The notes below the pieces were generated by a model. That model ran no database searches. It was not told where the DNA came from and saw nothing but the letters and a program-made list of their open reading frames with translations. The translations under genes and the position numbers were made by a program. A stretch of 64,000 bases of DNA, taken from NCBI RefSeq assembly GCF_022828475.1, contig NZ_CP059557.1, positions 5,007,470 through 5,071,469 of the forward strand, read 5' to 3'. Positions 17,198 to 26,299 of this stretch are shown here, in pieces (position 1 is the first letter of the stretch; every line of letters begins with the position of its first letter). The DNA is from Saccharopolyspora gloriosae (GTDB lineage: Bacteria; Actinomycetota; Actinomycetes; Mycobacteriales; Pseudonocardiaceae).

Positions 17198-18382
17198 TTA
17201 GTCGTGGCCTGGTCTTACGAATAGGAGTAGTACTCCGGCGATGATCGCGGCCATTCCGGCTGCCAGCCATGCTGAGGCGAGTCCGGCGTGTTCACCGAGG
17301 AAACCGAACAGGAGGGGTCCGGCGCTGCCGCCGAAGTAGATTCCGGTCTGGGTGAACGAGGTCGCGCTCGCGACTCGATCCGGCGCGATCTTGGCGACGG
17401 AGAAGTTCAACAGGCCCGGCCACGCCCAGCCCGCGCCGAAACCGACGGATACGCCGATCAGGAACAGAGTCGTCGACCCCAGCGCCATCAGGCCGTACCC
17501 GAGCGAGCCGACGATCAACATGATCGTGATGAGTCGCAGCAGGTTCACGTCCCAGCGGTCGGCGACGACACCGGCGAGCAGCCGGATGGTGAGTCCGGCG
17601 GCCGATCCGAGCGAGAGCACCAACCCTGCCGTGGACGGGCTGAACCCCACGTCGACGGCGGTGGTCGTGACGAAAGCACCGAGCGCGTTGGCCGCCGCGG
17701 ACCCGAGTCCGCCCGCGATCGCGATCAGCAGCAGCGCCCCGAAGCGGGACTGCCCGCTCGTCCCGGCGGACGCGGCTCGCGTGGACCGCTCCGCTTCCGG
17801 CAGCGAGGGCACCGCCAGCGCGGCGAGCAGGCCGATCACTCCGGCGAACACGAACACCCAGCGCCAGCCGATGGTGAGTGCGATGGCGGGCACCGCGATC
17901 CCCGCCAGCAGCGTCGCGGCCGGGATGGAGGACTGCTTGACGCCGAAGCCCATGCCCCGCCGGTTCGCGGGCACGCCCTGGGTGATGAGCAGGTTCGCGG
18001 CGGGCTGCGCCAGCGAGTTCGGCAACCCCGACAGGCACAGCAGTGCCAGCAGCCAGCCCGCGTCCCGCACCGTCGCGATCCCCAGCAGGCACAGCGCACT
18101 GCCCACGGCCCCGATGCGCATGCCGAGGCGGGAGCCGATGCGTTCCACGACCCAGCCCATGAAGCGCGACGCCGTCGCCGCGACGGCGAAGAACCCGGCG
18201 GCGGCTCCACCGAGCAGTGCCGCGCCGAAACCCAGTTCGGATTGCAGCTGCACCCCGAGTCCACCGACGAGGAACACGGGGAACACGCCGACGGTGACGA
18301 CGGCCGCGACCGAGGACAGCACCCGAACGGGGCCGACCGAACGTGCGCGCGGCCGACCGTCGTTGACCACCGCTGCGGGCAT
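17198..18382 (-). CDS. MFS transporter
   Basis: 394 aa with about 12 hydrophobic segments, cytoplasmic membrane. Motif A-like ASRFMGWVVERIGSRLGMR follows TM2 and a related motif, RLLAGVVADRWDVNLLR, appears in the second half. Members like this carry organic anions or drugs by proton exchange; the substrate is unknown. ATG at 18382 with GAGGAGG just upstream is used; the frame's extension to 19024 is antisense to the amidase. Divergent from the amidase gene, so it may import that enzyme's substrate (inference). Confidence 0.9.
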   Translation of the reverse strand: MPAAVVNDGRPRARSVGPVRVLSSVAAVVTVGVFPVFLVGGLGVQLQSELGFGAALLGGAAAGFFAVAATASRFMGWVVERIGSRLGMRIGAVGSALCLLGIATVRDAGWLLALLCLSGLPNSLAQPAANLLITQGVPANRRGMGFGVKQSSIPAATLLAGIAVPAIALTIGWRWVFVFAGVIGLLAALAVPSLPEAERSTRAASAGTSGQSRFGALLLIAIAGGLGSAAANALGAFVTTTAVDVGFSPSTAGLVLSLGSAAGLTIRLLAGVVADRWDVNLLRLITIMLIVGSLGYGLMALGSTTLFLIGVSVGFGAGWAWPGLLNFSVAKIAPDRVASATSFTQTGIYFGGSAGPLLFGFLGEHAGLASAWLAAGMAAIIAGVLLLFVRPGHD

Positions 18383-18592
18383 CGGTCCTCCTCTGTTCAG
18401 AGTCACCACCGAAAGGGCAGGCTCGTCACCAGCGTGTGAACCGGCGAAGCGTTTAGCAACGCTAACGTGACGCATGCCTCCAGGTGAGCACTCGAATGCA
18501 CTCCCCCACCGGACTTGACGACGCACCCGAGGCACGACACGGTCAGCGGGTGGCCGCATCTCCGGCCGCGTCGGGTTCGGACAGGAGGCCGG

Positions 18593-20044
18593 GTGGGCGC
18601 CGAGTTGAGCGGGATTCCGTCGGCGACCGTGCCCGAAGCGGTGCGGCTGGACGCGGTGGAACTGTCCTGGTCGATCAAACAGCGGGAACTGTCCTGCGTG
18701 CAGGTCGCCGAGGCGTTCCTGACGCAGATCGACCGGTTCAACCCGCTGGTCAACGCCATCGTGTCCCGCGCCGACGAGCAGGACGTGCTCGCGCAGGCCC
18801 GTGCTCGCGACGCCGAGCTGGATCGCGGCGAGTACGCCGGGTGGATGCACGGGTTCCCGATCGCGGTCAAGGACCTCAGCGACGCCGCTGGTTTTCCCAC
18901 CACGCAGGGATTTCAGCGCTCCGGCAACGCCACCGAGGACGCGCTGTTCGTGCGCCGCATGAAGGACGCGGGCGCGATCGTCGTGGGCAAGACGAACGTG
19001 CCGGAGTTCGGACTCGGCTCGCACACGTTCAACTCGCTGTTCGGCACCACGGCGAATCCGTACGACCAGACTCGAACGGCGGGCGGCAGCAGCGGCGGGG
19101 CCGCGGCGGCGCTGGCGATGCGGATGCTGCCGGTGGCCGACGGCAGCGATTTCATGGGCTCACTGCGCAATCCGGCGGCGTTCTGCAACGTGCTGTCGTT
19201 GCGGCCCGGTTTCGGCCGGATCCCGGCGCCCGGTTTCCTCAGCGACCCGTCGGTGCCCGGCCCGATGGCGCGCACCGTCCGGGACCTCGCGATGCTGCTG
19301 TCCACCATGGCCGGTTCGGATGAACGGGCGCCGCTGAGCGTGCCGCAGGATCCGGCGCTGTTCACCGAGGCCCCGCAGCGGGACGTGGCCGGATTGCGGA
19401 TCGGCTGGGTCGGCGACTTCGACGGGTACCTCGCGACCGAGCCCGGGGTGCTCGACCTGTGCCGGGACGCGGCGGAGCTGTTCGAGTCGCTGGGCTGCGT
19501 CGTGGAGGCGGTGCCGCGACCACCGGTGGAGCAGGCTTGGGAGACGTTCCTGCTGTGGCGGCGCTGGATGGTCGGCGAGAAGCTGCACGACGTCTACGCC
19601 TCCCCCACCGCGCGCGCCCGGATGAAGCCGGAGGCGCTGTTCGAGGTCGAGGGCTATCTGGACCTGACGGTGCGGGACATCGCGGCGGCCCGTTCCGGGC
19701 GCGAGGTGTGGCGCGGCATCGTCTCGGACCTGTTCGACCGCTACGACTTCCTGCTCGCGCCGAGCGCCCAGGTGTTCCCGTTCGACGCGGAGCTGCGCTG
19801 GCCCGCGGAGATCGACGGCAGGCCGATGGACACCTATCACCGCTGGATGGAGACGACGGCGCCGTGGACGTTGTCGGGGCATCCGGTGCTGAACCTGCCC
19901 GCCGGTTTCCACGATTCGGGCCTGCCGACGGGCGTGCAGCTCATCGGGCCGGGGCACGCCGAGTGGCCGCTGCTGCAGCTCGGTCATGCCTACGAGCAGG
20001 CCAGCGATTGGGTGCACACCGTCCTGCCGCCACCGCTGACCTGA
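18593..20044 (+). CDS. Amidase (amidase signature family)
   Basis: 483 aa, cytosolic. The Ser-cisSer-Lys catalytic triad is visible: Lys in PIAVKDLSDAAGFPTT, and the Gly/Ser-rich GGSSGGAAAALAMRMLPVAD with DGSDFMGSLRNPAAF beyond it. These enzymes hydrolyse carboxamides to acid plus ammonia. GTG at 18593 with AGGAGG at 18583-18588 marks the start. Followed at 190 bp by an SDR gene. Natural substrate unknown; neighbours (MFS, SDR, RidA) hint at catabolism of a nitrogenous compound. Confidence 0.9.
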   Translation: MGAELSGIPSATVPEAVRLDAVELSWSIKQRELSCVQVAEAFLTQIDRFNPLVNAIVSRADEQDVLAQARARDAELDRGEYAGWMHGFPIAVKDLSDAAGFPTTQGFQRSGNATEDALFVRRMKDAGAIVVGKTNVPEFGLGSHTFNSLFGTTANPYDQTRTAGGSSGGAAAALAMRMLPVADGSDFMGSLRNPAAFCNVLSLRPGFGRIPAPGFLSDPSVPGPMARTVRDLAMLLSTMAGSDERAPLSVPQDPALFTEAPQRDVAGLRIGWVGDFDGYLATEPGVLDLCRDAAELFESLGCVVEAVPRPPVEQAWETFLLWRRWMVGEKLHDVYASPTARARMKPEALFEVEGYLDLTVRDIAAARSGREVWRGIVSDLFDRYDFLLAPSAQVFPFDAELRWPAEIDGRPMDTYHRWMETTAPWTLSGHPVLNLPAGFHDSGLPTGVQLIGPGHAEWPLLQLGHAYEQASDWVHTVLPPPLT

Positions 20045-20234
20045 GCGAGCGCCGTCGCCGATCGGCGGCGCGGCGGGCTGCCGGAGGACGTGTCGCGGTG
20101 TCCGGCACACCGCGATTTCTCACGAACTCATCGCGTTTCTGAGAACTGTCAAGTGGAGGTGACGCGTTCGACGACCAGCGGCGAACATGTGCGAGGCTGC
20201 ACCTCGATAGGTCGGCATTTCGGGAAGGTGACAA

Positions 20235-20993
20235 TTGGGTACCGAGGTTTTTTCCCTGCAGGACAAGGTGGCGCTGGTGACCGGCGCCGGGCAGGGCATC
20301 GGTCTGGAGATCGCGAAGTCGCTGCGGTCGGCCGGCGCCCACGTGGTGATCGGTGAGATCAACCCGGAGACGGGCAAGGCCGCCGCCGAGCAGGTCGAGG
20401 GCGAGTTCCTCCCGCTCGACGTGACGAACTCCGCCGAGGTCGCCGCCGGGATCGCACGTATCGTGGCCGATCACGGCCGCCTCGACATTTCCGTGCACAA
20501 CGCGGGAATGGTGCGCAACGAGCCCGCCGAGGAGATGAGCGACGAGTCGTGGCGCAAGGTCGTGGGGCTGAACCTGGACGGGGTGTTCTACTGCTCCCGC
20601 GAAGCGGGCAAGCAGATGCTCGCGCAGGGTTCCGGTTCGATCATCAACATCGCGTCGATGTCGGGGATGATCTCGAACCACCCGCAGCCGCAGGTCTCGT
20701 ACAACTCCTCCAAGGCCGGCGTCATCATGCTGACCAAGTCGCTGGCCGGCGAGTGGGGCCGCCGCGGCGTGCGGGTCAACTCGATCTCGCCCGGTTACAC
20801 CGGCACCGAACTGCTGCAGGGCGTGCGGGACAAGGACCCGGAGCTGTTCGACGGCTGGATGGAGCAGACCCCGATGGGCCGCGCGGGCAAGCCGGAGGAA
20901 CTGGGACCGGTCGCCGTCTTCCTCGCCTCCGAAGCCAGCAGCTTCGTCACCGGCAGCAACGTCGTGGCAGACGGCGGCTTCACCATCTGGTGA
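20235..20993 (+). CDS. SDR family NAD(P)-dependent oxidoreductase
   Basis: 252 aa. Classical short-chain dehydrogenase: cofactor motif TGAGQGIG near residue 16, ISVHNAG variant of NNAG, catalytic Ser in IINIASMSG, and YxxxK as YNSSKAG near residue 155. The C-terminus ends in FVTGSNVVADGGFTIW, which is typical. The start is a TTG preceded by GGGAAGGTGA. It may act on a polyol or sugar; substrate unknown. Convergent with the RidA gene, with a hairpin terminator between. Confidence 0.92.
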   Translation: MGTEVFSLQDKVALVTGAGQGIGLEIAKSLRSAGAHVVIGEINPETGKAAAEQVEGEFLPLDVTNSAEVAAGIARIVADHGRLDISVHNAGMVRNEPAEEMSDESWRKVVGLNLDGVFYCSREAGKQMLAQGSGSIINIASMSGMISNHPQPQVSYNSSKAGVIMLTKSLAGEWGRRGVRVNSISPGYTGTELLQGVRDKDPELFDGWMEQTPMGRAGKPEELGPVAVFLASEASSFVTGSNVVADGGFTIW

Positions 20994-21008
20994 ACCGCCA
21001 CGCCGGAC

Positions 21009-21049
21009 TTCCCGGCCGGTCCTGATCGCGGGTCACGACCGGCCGGGAA
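21009..21049. terminator. Bidirectional hairpin terminator
   Basis: TTCCCGGCCGGTC and its exact complement GACCGGCCGGGAA flank a 15-nt loop in the 66-bp gap between the convergent SDR and RidA genes. The outer A/T pairs give a short T run on either strand. Confidence 0.65.
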
Positions 21050-21059
21050 CCGTTCGCGG

Positions 21060-21488
21060 TCACACGCGGGCGGTGAACTTCACCTCGACCAACTGCTCCG
21101 GGAACGCCAATCGCGGCGTGGCGAGCATCGTGCTCGCGACCTGCGGGTCGGGTCTCCCGTACGCCTCCTTGCGCACCGGTCCGGCCACGGCGAACAGCGC
21201 GTCGCAGTCGAGCGCGTAGACGACCTCCTCCACCACGTCGTCCAGCGAGGCGCCGAAGCGCCCCAGCAGTTCCGCGGCATTGGCGTAGCTGCGGCGGAGC
21301 TGCTCGCCCATGTTGCTGAAATCGGTGATCACGCCGTTGACGACCGGTGCCGGGGCCACGAGCCGATCCCCGTCGTGCGCGAGCTGGCCGGAGATGTAGA
21401 TCGTGTCGCCGCGTTGAACTGCTTGCACGTAGCCGTAGCTCTCCTCCCACGGGACCCCGTGGCGTTCGGTCCGATTCGCCATGCTCAT
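21060..21488 (-). CDS. RidA family protein
   Basis: 142 aa. Rid/YjgF fold: YGYVQAVQRGDTIYISGQLA near the N-terminus and the helix NAAELLGRFGASLDDVVEEV are characteristic. The C-terminal catalytic Arg signature seen in true imine deaminases is not clear here (PRLAFPEQLVEVKFTARV), so it may be a Rid7-type member rather than a canonical 2-aminoacrylate deaminase. An in-frame ATG at 21482 is an alternative start. Divergent from the GlxA-type regulator. Confidence 0.85.
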   Translation of the reverse strand: MSMANRTERHGVPWEESYGYVQAVQRGDTIYISGQLAHDGDRLVAPAPVVNGVITDFSNMGEQLRRSYANAAELLGRFGASLDDVVEEVVYALDCDALFAVAGPVRKEAYGRPDPQVASTMLATPRLAFPEQLVEVKFTARV

Positions 21489-21654
21489 TCAGCTCCGATC
21501 ATCAAGGTGCCCGGTCGCACCTCGATGACGGTATCGAGGCTGGTCATCGACTTGCCAGCGGTTCCAGTGCCAGTTCTGGAAAGCATCGTGCCAAGCCGGC
21601 GGCGGCGCATCGCCCCGTAATCTGGAGGCGGAGAGCGCGAATCGAGGAGCGGCG

Positions 21655-22605
21655 ATGGGGTCGGCGGACGGTAGGACGATCGCGGCGATCCTCGCGCTGC
21701 CGCGGCTGATCGCGCTGGATTTCAGCATTCCCGCGCACGTGCTGGGAACTCATCCCGGATACGAACTGCTCGTGTGCGGTGGGGCGGAGCCTGCCGCGAC
21801 CGGGGGGATTCGGCCGACGCACCCCCTCGCTGATGCGCGACGCGCCGATCTGGTGGTCGTTCCGAGCTACGACGCCCCGGAGCTGCCCGTTCCGGAAGAC
21901 CACTCGGCGGCGATCCGGGAGGCCGCCGAGCGAGGTGCGCGAATCGTCTCGGCCTGCACCGGAACGTTCGCCGTCGCGGCGAGCGGGATCCTGGACGGCA
22001 GGACGGCGACCACCCACTGGCAGTACACCGACCTGCTGCGCAGGCTGCACCCGAGGGTCGACGTGGTCGAGAACCAGGTGTTCGTCGAGGACGGCCCGGT
22101 GCTGACCTCGGCGGGTGCCGGTGCGTTGATCGATGCCTGCCTGCACGTGGTGCGATCCGATTTCGGGGCCGCGTCCGCCGATGTGGTGGCGAAGGACCTC
22201 GTGTTCTCCCCCGCCCGCGGTGCGACCGAACCGCAGTACGTTGATCCGCGCACCCCTGATCGGGCCGAGCTTCGCGCGATCCGCGAGTGGGTGTTGGAGA
22301 ACATCGGAGCGCCGATCACGGTGCAGCGCATGGCGGACCGCAGCGGGCTGACGCGGCGGACCTTCATCCGCCGCTTCGAGCGCGAGGTGGGGATGCCGCC
22401 GATGCGCTGGGTGGCGCGGCAGCGGATCCTCAGCGTCCGGCGTCTCCTGGAGACCTCGGACTGGTCCGTGGAGCGCATCGCCGAGCACACCGGCTTCGGC
22501 ACCGCGCCGAACCTCCGCGCGTTGTTCCGCAGGGAGGTCGGCACCACCCCTACCGACTACCGCAAGCAGCACGCCCGCCACGGCGATCCGCTCCCGAACA
22601 GGTAG
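21655..22605 (+). CDS. GlxA-type AraC regulator with DJ-1/PfpI domain
   Basis: 316 aa. Residues ~8-165 form a DJ-1/PfpI-like domain (ADLVVVPSYDAPE, RIVSACTGTFAVAASGILDG with the nucleophile-position Cys, ATTHWQYTDLLRRLHP); residues ~215-310 contain two AraC helix-turn-helix units (ITVQRMADRSGLTRRTFIRR, WSVERIAEHTGFGTAPNLRA). Such proteins are cytosolic transcription activators. GAGGAGCG precedes the ATG. It is divergent from the RidA gene, a likely target. Confidence 0.92.
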   Translation: MGSADGRTIAAILALPRLIALDFSIPAHVLGTHPGYELLVCGGAEPAATGGIRPTHPLADARRADLVVVPSYDAPELPVPEDHSAAIREAAERGARIVSACTGTFAVAASGILDGRTATTHWQYTDLLRRLHPRVDVVENQVFVEDGPVLTSAGAGALIDACLHVVRSDFGAASADVVAKDLVFSPARGATEPQYVDPRTPDRAELRAIREWVLENIGAPITVQRMADRSGLTRRTFIRRFEREVGMPPMRWVARQRILSVRRLLETSDWSVERIAEHTGFGTAPNLRALFRREVGTTPTDYRKQHARHGDPLPNR

Positions 22606-22616
22606 AGCCGGCCGGG

Positions 22617-23798
22617 TCAGCGGAAAGCGGCTGTGCCCGTCAACGCTTGGCCGATGGTCAAGGCGTGCATTTCGCTGGTTCCTTCGTAGGTGAGCACGGA
22701 TTCCAGGTTGGTCATGTGGCGGATGACCGGGTATTCCAAGGAGATCCCGTTGGCGCCGAGGATGGTGCGGGAGGTTCGGGCCACTTCCAGTGCGCCGCGA
22801 ACGTTGTCGAGTTTGCCGAAGCTGACCTGTTGGGGCAGCAGGGTTCCGGCGTCCTTGCGCTTGCCGAGGTGCAGCGCGAGCAGCCGCCCGTTCTGCACGC
22901 GTACGGCCATGTCGGCGAGCTTCTGCTGGGTGAGCTGGAATCCGGCGAGCGGTTTGCCGAACTGCTCGCGGCTGCCCGCGTAGTCCAGCACCGTTTCCAG
23001 GCAGTCGCGGGCCGCGCCGTTGGCGCCCCACACGATGCCGTAGCGGGCTTCGTTCAGGCAGCTCAGCGGCCCGCGCAGGCCGATCGCTTCGGGCAGCGCC
23101 GCCGAGTCCGGCAGCCGCACCCCGTCCAGCACCAGTTCGCTGGTCACCGAAGCGCGCAGCGACAGCTTCTTCTTGAGTTCCGGCGCGGAGAAACCCGGTG
23201 TGTCGGTCGGAACGACGAAGCCGCGCACGCCGTCCTCGGTCTGCGCCCAGACGACGGCGACGTCGGCGATGCTGCCATTGGTGATCCACATCTTGCGGCC
23301 GTCGAGCACCCAGTCCGAGCCGTCGCGGCGGGCTCGGGTGGTCATCGACGCCGGGTCCGAGCCGTGGTCGGGTTCGGTGAGGCCGAAGCAGCCGATGGCC
23401 TCACCCGCGGCCATCCGCGGCAGCCACTGCTGCTTGTGCTCTTCGGAGCCCCAGCGCCAGATCCCGTACATGGCGAGGGATCCCTGCACCGAGACGAGCG
23501 AGCGCAGGCCGGAGTCGGCGGCTTCGAGTTCTTCGCAGGCCACGCCGTAGTCGACGGCGGAGCCGCCCGCGCAGCCGTAGCCCTCCAGGTGCATGCCGAG
23601 CACGCCGAGCTTGCCCAGCTCGCGCGCGAGTTCCCTGGCCTGCGGGAATTCGCCGCGTTCGAACCAGTCGGCCACGTTCGGCCGCACCAGGTCCCGGCAC
23701 ACGGCGCGCACGCTGTCGCGCAACGCGAGCTGTTCGGTGCTGAGCTCGGCGTCGATGCCCAGCGGGTCGCGGGGATCGAAGTCGGGTCGGGCGCTCAT
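22617..23798 (-). CDS. Acyl-CoA dehydrogenase, glutaryl-CoA type
   Basis: 393 aa FAD enzyme that introduces a 2,3-double bond into an acyl-CoA. The N-terminal DPLGIDAELSTEQLALRDSV, GCFGLTEPDHGSDPASM flavin loop, WVLDGRKMWITNGSIADVAV and ILGANGISLEYPVIRHMTNL resemble glutaryl-CoA dehydrogenases, with the catalytic Glu expected in the TYEGTSEMHALTIG region. Its start overlaps the CoA-transferase stop by 4 bp, so the two are translationally coupled, and family III CoA-transferases commonly feed such dehydrogenases. Confidence 0.93.
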   Translation of the reverse strand: MSARPDFDPRDPLGIDAELSTEQLALRDSVRAVCRDLVRPNVADWFERGEFPQARELARELGKLGVLGMHLEGYGCAGGSAVDYGVACEELEAADSGLRSLVSVQGSLAMYGIWRWGSEEHKQQWLPRMAAGEAIGCFGLTEPDHGSDPASMTTRARRDGSDWVLDGRKMWITNGSIADVAVVWAQTEDGVRGFVVPTDTPGFSAPELKKKLSLRASVTSELVLDGVRLPDSAALPEAIGLRGPLSCLNEARYGIVWGANGAARDCLETVLDYAGSREQFGKPLAGFQLTQQKLADMAVRVQNGRLLALHLGKRKDAGTLLPQQVSFGKLDNVRGALEVARTSRTILGANGISLEYPVIRHMTNLESVLTYEGTSEMHALTIGQALTGTAAFR

Positions 23799-24988
23799 CG
23801 GTGACCTCCTCGGGACGGGTCCTCGGACAACCGCGCCAGGGGTGACGGTTCACCCGCCAGCCAGGCGCGTACCTCATCGGTGTGCTCCCCCAAGCGCGGC
23901 GGCGCGAGCGGGTCCGCCACGTCGATGCCGGAGAACTCGATCGGCATCCGGGTCTGCGCCACGCCACCGTCACCTGGGGCGACCATGGGGCGCAGGCCGA
24001 GCGTTTCGGCGTAGTGCACGGCGTGGGCGAGGTCGTTGACCTGGCCGCAGGCGATACCGGCGCGGTGCAGGCGGTCCTGCCAGTCCGCGGCCCGGCGCGC
24101 GCCCAGCACGTTCTCCAGCTCTTCCACCAGGGCCGCGCGGTTGGCGACGCGCTCGGAGTTCGCGGCGAACCGGGGGTCGTCGGCCATGCCGATGAGGCCG
24201 AGCGCCTCGGTGAACCGGCGGAACTGGGCGTCGTTTCCGACGGCGACCGCCAGCAATCCGTCCTCGCAGCGCAGCGTTTCGTACGGGGCGATGCTGGGGT
24301 GCCGGTTGCCCATCCGTTCGGGGGCGATGCCGGTGGTGAGCAGGCCGCTCATCTGGTTCACCAGCGACGCCAGCAGGCTGGAGAGCAGGTTGACCTCGAT
24401 GTGCTGGCCTTCCCCGGTGGCGTCCCGTTGCCGCAGCGCGGCGAGGATGCCCAGGCTCAGGTCCTTCCCGGTGAGCACGTCGACGACGGCCACGCCGACC
24501 TTCGTCGGCGGCCCGTCCGGTGCGCCGGTGATGCTCATCAGCCCGCCGACGGCCTGCACGACGAAGTCGTAGCCGGGCAGGTCCGCGCCGGGGCCGCTGC
24601 CGAAGCCGGAGACGGAGGCGTAGATCAGCCGGGGGTTGAGGTCCAGCGCGCCGTCGTGGTCGAGGCCGCAGCGGGCCAGCACGCCGGGCCGGAAGTTCTC
24701 CACCAGCACGTCGGCGCGGCGGACGAGTTCCCGCGCCGCTTCCCGGTCCTGCTCGTCGTCGAAGTCGAGCACCACGCTGCGTTTGCTGCGGTTGACCGAT
24801 TCGAAGTACGCGGAGCTGCGGTCGGTCCACGGCGGTCCCCACCCGCGGGTGTCGTCTCCGCCGCCGGGGCGTTCGACCTTGATCACGGTGGCGCCGAGGT
24901 CGGCGAGCGCCATCGTCGCGTACGGACCGGCCAGCACTCTGCTGAAGTCCGCCACGACGACACCGTCCAACGGCAGCGGCCGCCCCAT
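23795..24988 (-). CDS. CaiB/BaiF family III CoA-transferase
   Basis: 397 aa. N-terminal LDGVVVADFSRVLAGPYATM and LGATVIKVERPGGGDDTRGW are hallmarks; the catalytic Asp is expected in TGKDLSLGILAALRQRDATG. It moves CoA between carboxylic acids and forms intertwined dimers. First gene of a two-gene operon with the acyl-CoA dehydrogenase: together they would activate and oxidise a dicarboxylic or aromatic-derived acid such as glutarate (inference). The divergent GntR regulator and its operator lie immediately upstream. Confidence 0.93.
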   Translation of the reverse strand: MGRPLPLDGVVVADFSRVLAGPYATMALADLGATVIKVERPGGGDDTRGWGPPWTDRSSAYFESVNRSKRSVVLDFDDEQDREAARELVRRADVLVENFRPGVLARCGLDHDGALDLNPRLIYASVSGFGSGPGADLPGYDFVVQAVGGLMSITGAPDGPPTKVGVAVVDVLTGKDLSLGILAALRQRDATGEGQHIEVNLLSSLLASLVNQMSGLLTTGIAPERMGNRHPSIAPYETLRCEDGLLAVAVGNDAQFRRFTEALGLIGMADDPRFAANSERVANRAALVEELENVLGARRAADWQDRLHRAGIACGQVNDLAHAVHYAETLGLRPMVAPGDGGVAQTRMPIEFSGIDVADPLAPPRLGEHTDEVRAWLAGEPSPLARLSEDPSRGGHR

Positions 24989-25069
24989 CGCTCACCTTCC
25001 CGGTTCTGGATCTCCCGAAATCTGGGTCTTCCGGTTCGCGCATTCCACCTGGTGTTGCGCGTCGCTGGA

Positions 25070-25081
25070 ATTGGATCCAAT
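25070..25081. promoter_or_regulatory. VanR/FadR-type operator palindrome ATTGGATCCAAT
   Basis: A perfect 12-bp palindrome in the space between the divergent CoA-transferase operon and the GntR-FCD regulator gene. The same sequence is the known operator of VanR, a GntR/FadR-family repressor of Caulobacter. It is followed by TATACAGT, which is a fair -10 candidate for the regulator gene. It is therefore the likely site through which the regulator controls both itself and the operon. Confidence 0.75.
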
Positions 25082-25185
25082 ATACAGTGGGCAAGCGTCA
25101 GGTCAACAAGGTTCGCGCCTCTCGAACGAGTGATCGCGCGGGCCGCGACACCGAACCATCCGCGACGACCGACCGGCGGGAGCCG

Positions 25186-25911
25186 ATGCCAGCAGACCCG
25201 AACCCTCGACCCGACGGCGACCTCGCGGCGGCGCTACGGCCCGATTTGCGCTGGCACGAAACGGAACGACCGTCGACCACGCAGGCGTTCGTGCTGGAGG
25301 CGCTGCGCCGGGCGATCACGACCGGTTCGCTGGCGCCGGGCGAACCGATCCGCCAGGACGCGGTCGCCGCGGAGCTGGGCGTGAGCCGTGTTCCGCTGCG
25401 GGAGGCGCTCAAGACGCTGGCGGCCGAGGGCCAGGTGATCTACCGCCCGCATCGCGGTTATGCGGTGGCGGAGCTGTCGCTGGACGATCTGCTGGAGGTG
25501 TACCGCCTGCGCGGCTTGCTGGAGTCGGATGCCGTCGCCGTCGCGGCAGGCCGGTTCACCGACGCCGACCTGACCGTGATCGGCGAGGCCGCACGGGACG
25601 TCGAGCGCGCTGCGGAGGCGGCCGACCTGGTAGGGATGATCACGGCGAACCGCCGCTTCCACTTCGCCCTGCTGGAACCGTGCGCGATGCCGCGCATGCT
25701 GCGCATGGTCCGCACCCTCTGGGACGCCACCGACGCCTACCGCGCCGTCTACTACAACACCGCCACCAACCGCGACCGAGTCCGCGCCGAACACGACGCG
25801 ATCCTCCAAGCCGCCACCGAATCCCACGCCGACCGCCTGGTCACCCTCCTCCACGACCACCGCCTCCACGCCATCGCCGCGCTCCGCCGAACAATCGGCG
25901 AACCCACCTGA
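25186..25911 (+). CDS. GntR-family regulator with FCD domain
   Basis: 241 aa from ATG 25186 (CGGGAG at 25177-25182); a GTG at 25087 would extend it over the promoter and is disfavoured. N-terminal winged helix AFVLEALRRAITTGSLAPGE and AVAAELGVSRVPLREALKTL; C-terminal all-helical FCD ligand domain with EVYRLRGLLESDAVAVAAGR, NRRFHFALLEPCAMPRMLRM and HDHRLHAIAALR, where His residues usually bind a metal and carboxylate ligand. It should repress the divergent acyl-CoA genes and be released by an acid or acyl-CoA. The final 200 bases are C-rich in third positions. Confidence 0.92.
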   Translation: MPADPNPRPDGDLAAALRPDLRWHETERPSTTQAFVLEALRRAITTGSLAPGEPIRQDAVAAELGVSRVPLREALKTLAAEGQVIYRPHRGYAVAELSLDDLLEVYRLRGLLESDAVAVAAGRFTDADLTVIGEAARDVERAAEAADLVGMITANRRFHFALLEPCAMPRMLRMVRTLWDATDAYRAVYYNTATNRDRVRAEHDAILQAATESHADRLVTLLHDHRLHAIAALRRTIGEPT

Positions 25912-26048
25912 CCACGCCCCGCTCACCCCCACCAAGGCAGCACGATCAGCACCAACTCCGCCCAGCCACCAGCGAACCCGCACGGTTCGGCGACGAAGCC
26001 CGCAAAGGACAGCGAGACCACCCCGCCTCCCAGCGATAGCCATCCCTT

Positions 26049-26299
26049 ACGACCGAAGGCCGCGCCGTTGGCGGCGAAGCCCGCGAAGGGCGGGCGAAGC
26101 CACGCCTGCCTTGCGGCCGAAGGCCGTGCCTGTATGTGCGAAGCACATAGCCCACGTCAAGAAAACGACCACCGGCGGGTTCTCAGTGAGCCTCTCGCGA
26201 GGACAGCTTTTTCCCTCGTGGCGGAGCCACTAGGGAAAAAGATCCCGCAGCGAGAGGCTCACTGAGGTTCCGCTACCCGGACACCCAAGCAAAACGACC
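26049..26299 (-). repeat. Covarying-stem intergenic element, copy B
   Basis: Minus-strand copy between convergent genes. The conserved leader starts directly at the stop of the 3-hydroxyacyl-CoA dehydrogenase gene (GGTCGTTTT, then GTCCGGGTAGCGGAAC). Outer stem CTCAGTGAGCCTCTCGC pairs perfectly (26250-26266 with 26182-26198); inner hairpin at 26207-26241 is identical to copy A. The TATGTGCTTCGCACATA hairpin and the TTC-centred palindromes follow toward 26049. The remaining stretch 25912-26048 has no gene or clear motif apart from diverged array-like sequence. Confidence 0.9.

Noticed and set aside
16920-17244. Open frames through the dispersed elements as small proteins
   Set aside because: The translations simply reflect the palindromic repeats; they differ in frame and length between copies and lack ribosome binding sites.
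21544-23289. Minus-strand open frame of 581 codons spanning the GlxA regulator and acyl-CoA dehydrogenase
   Set aside because: Out of frame with the dehydrogenase and antisense to the regulator; no domain signal.
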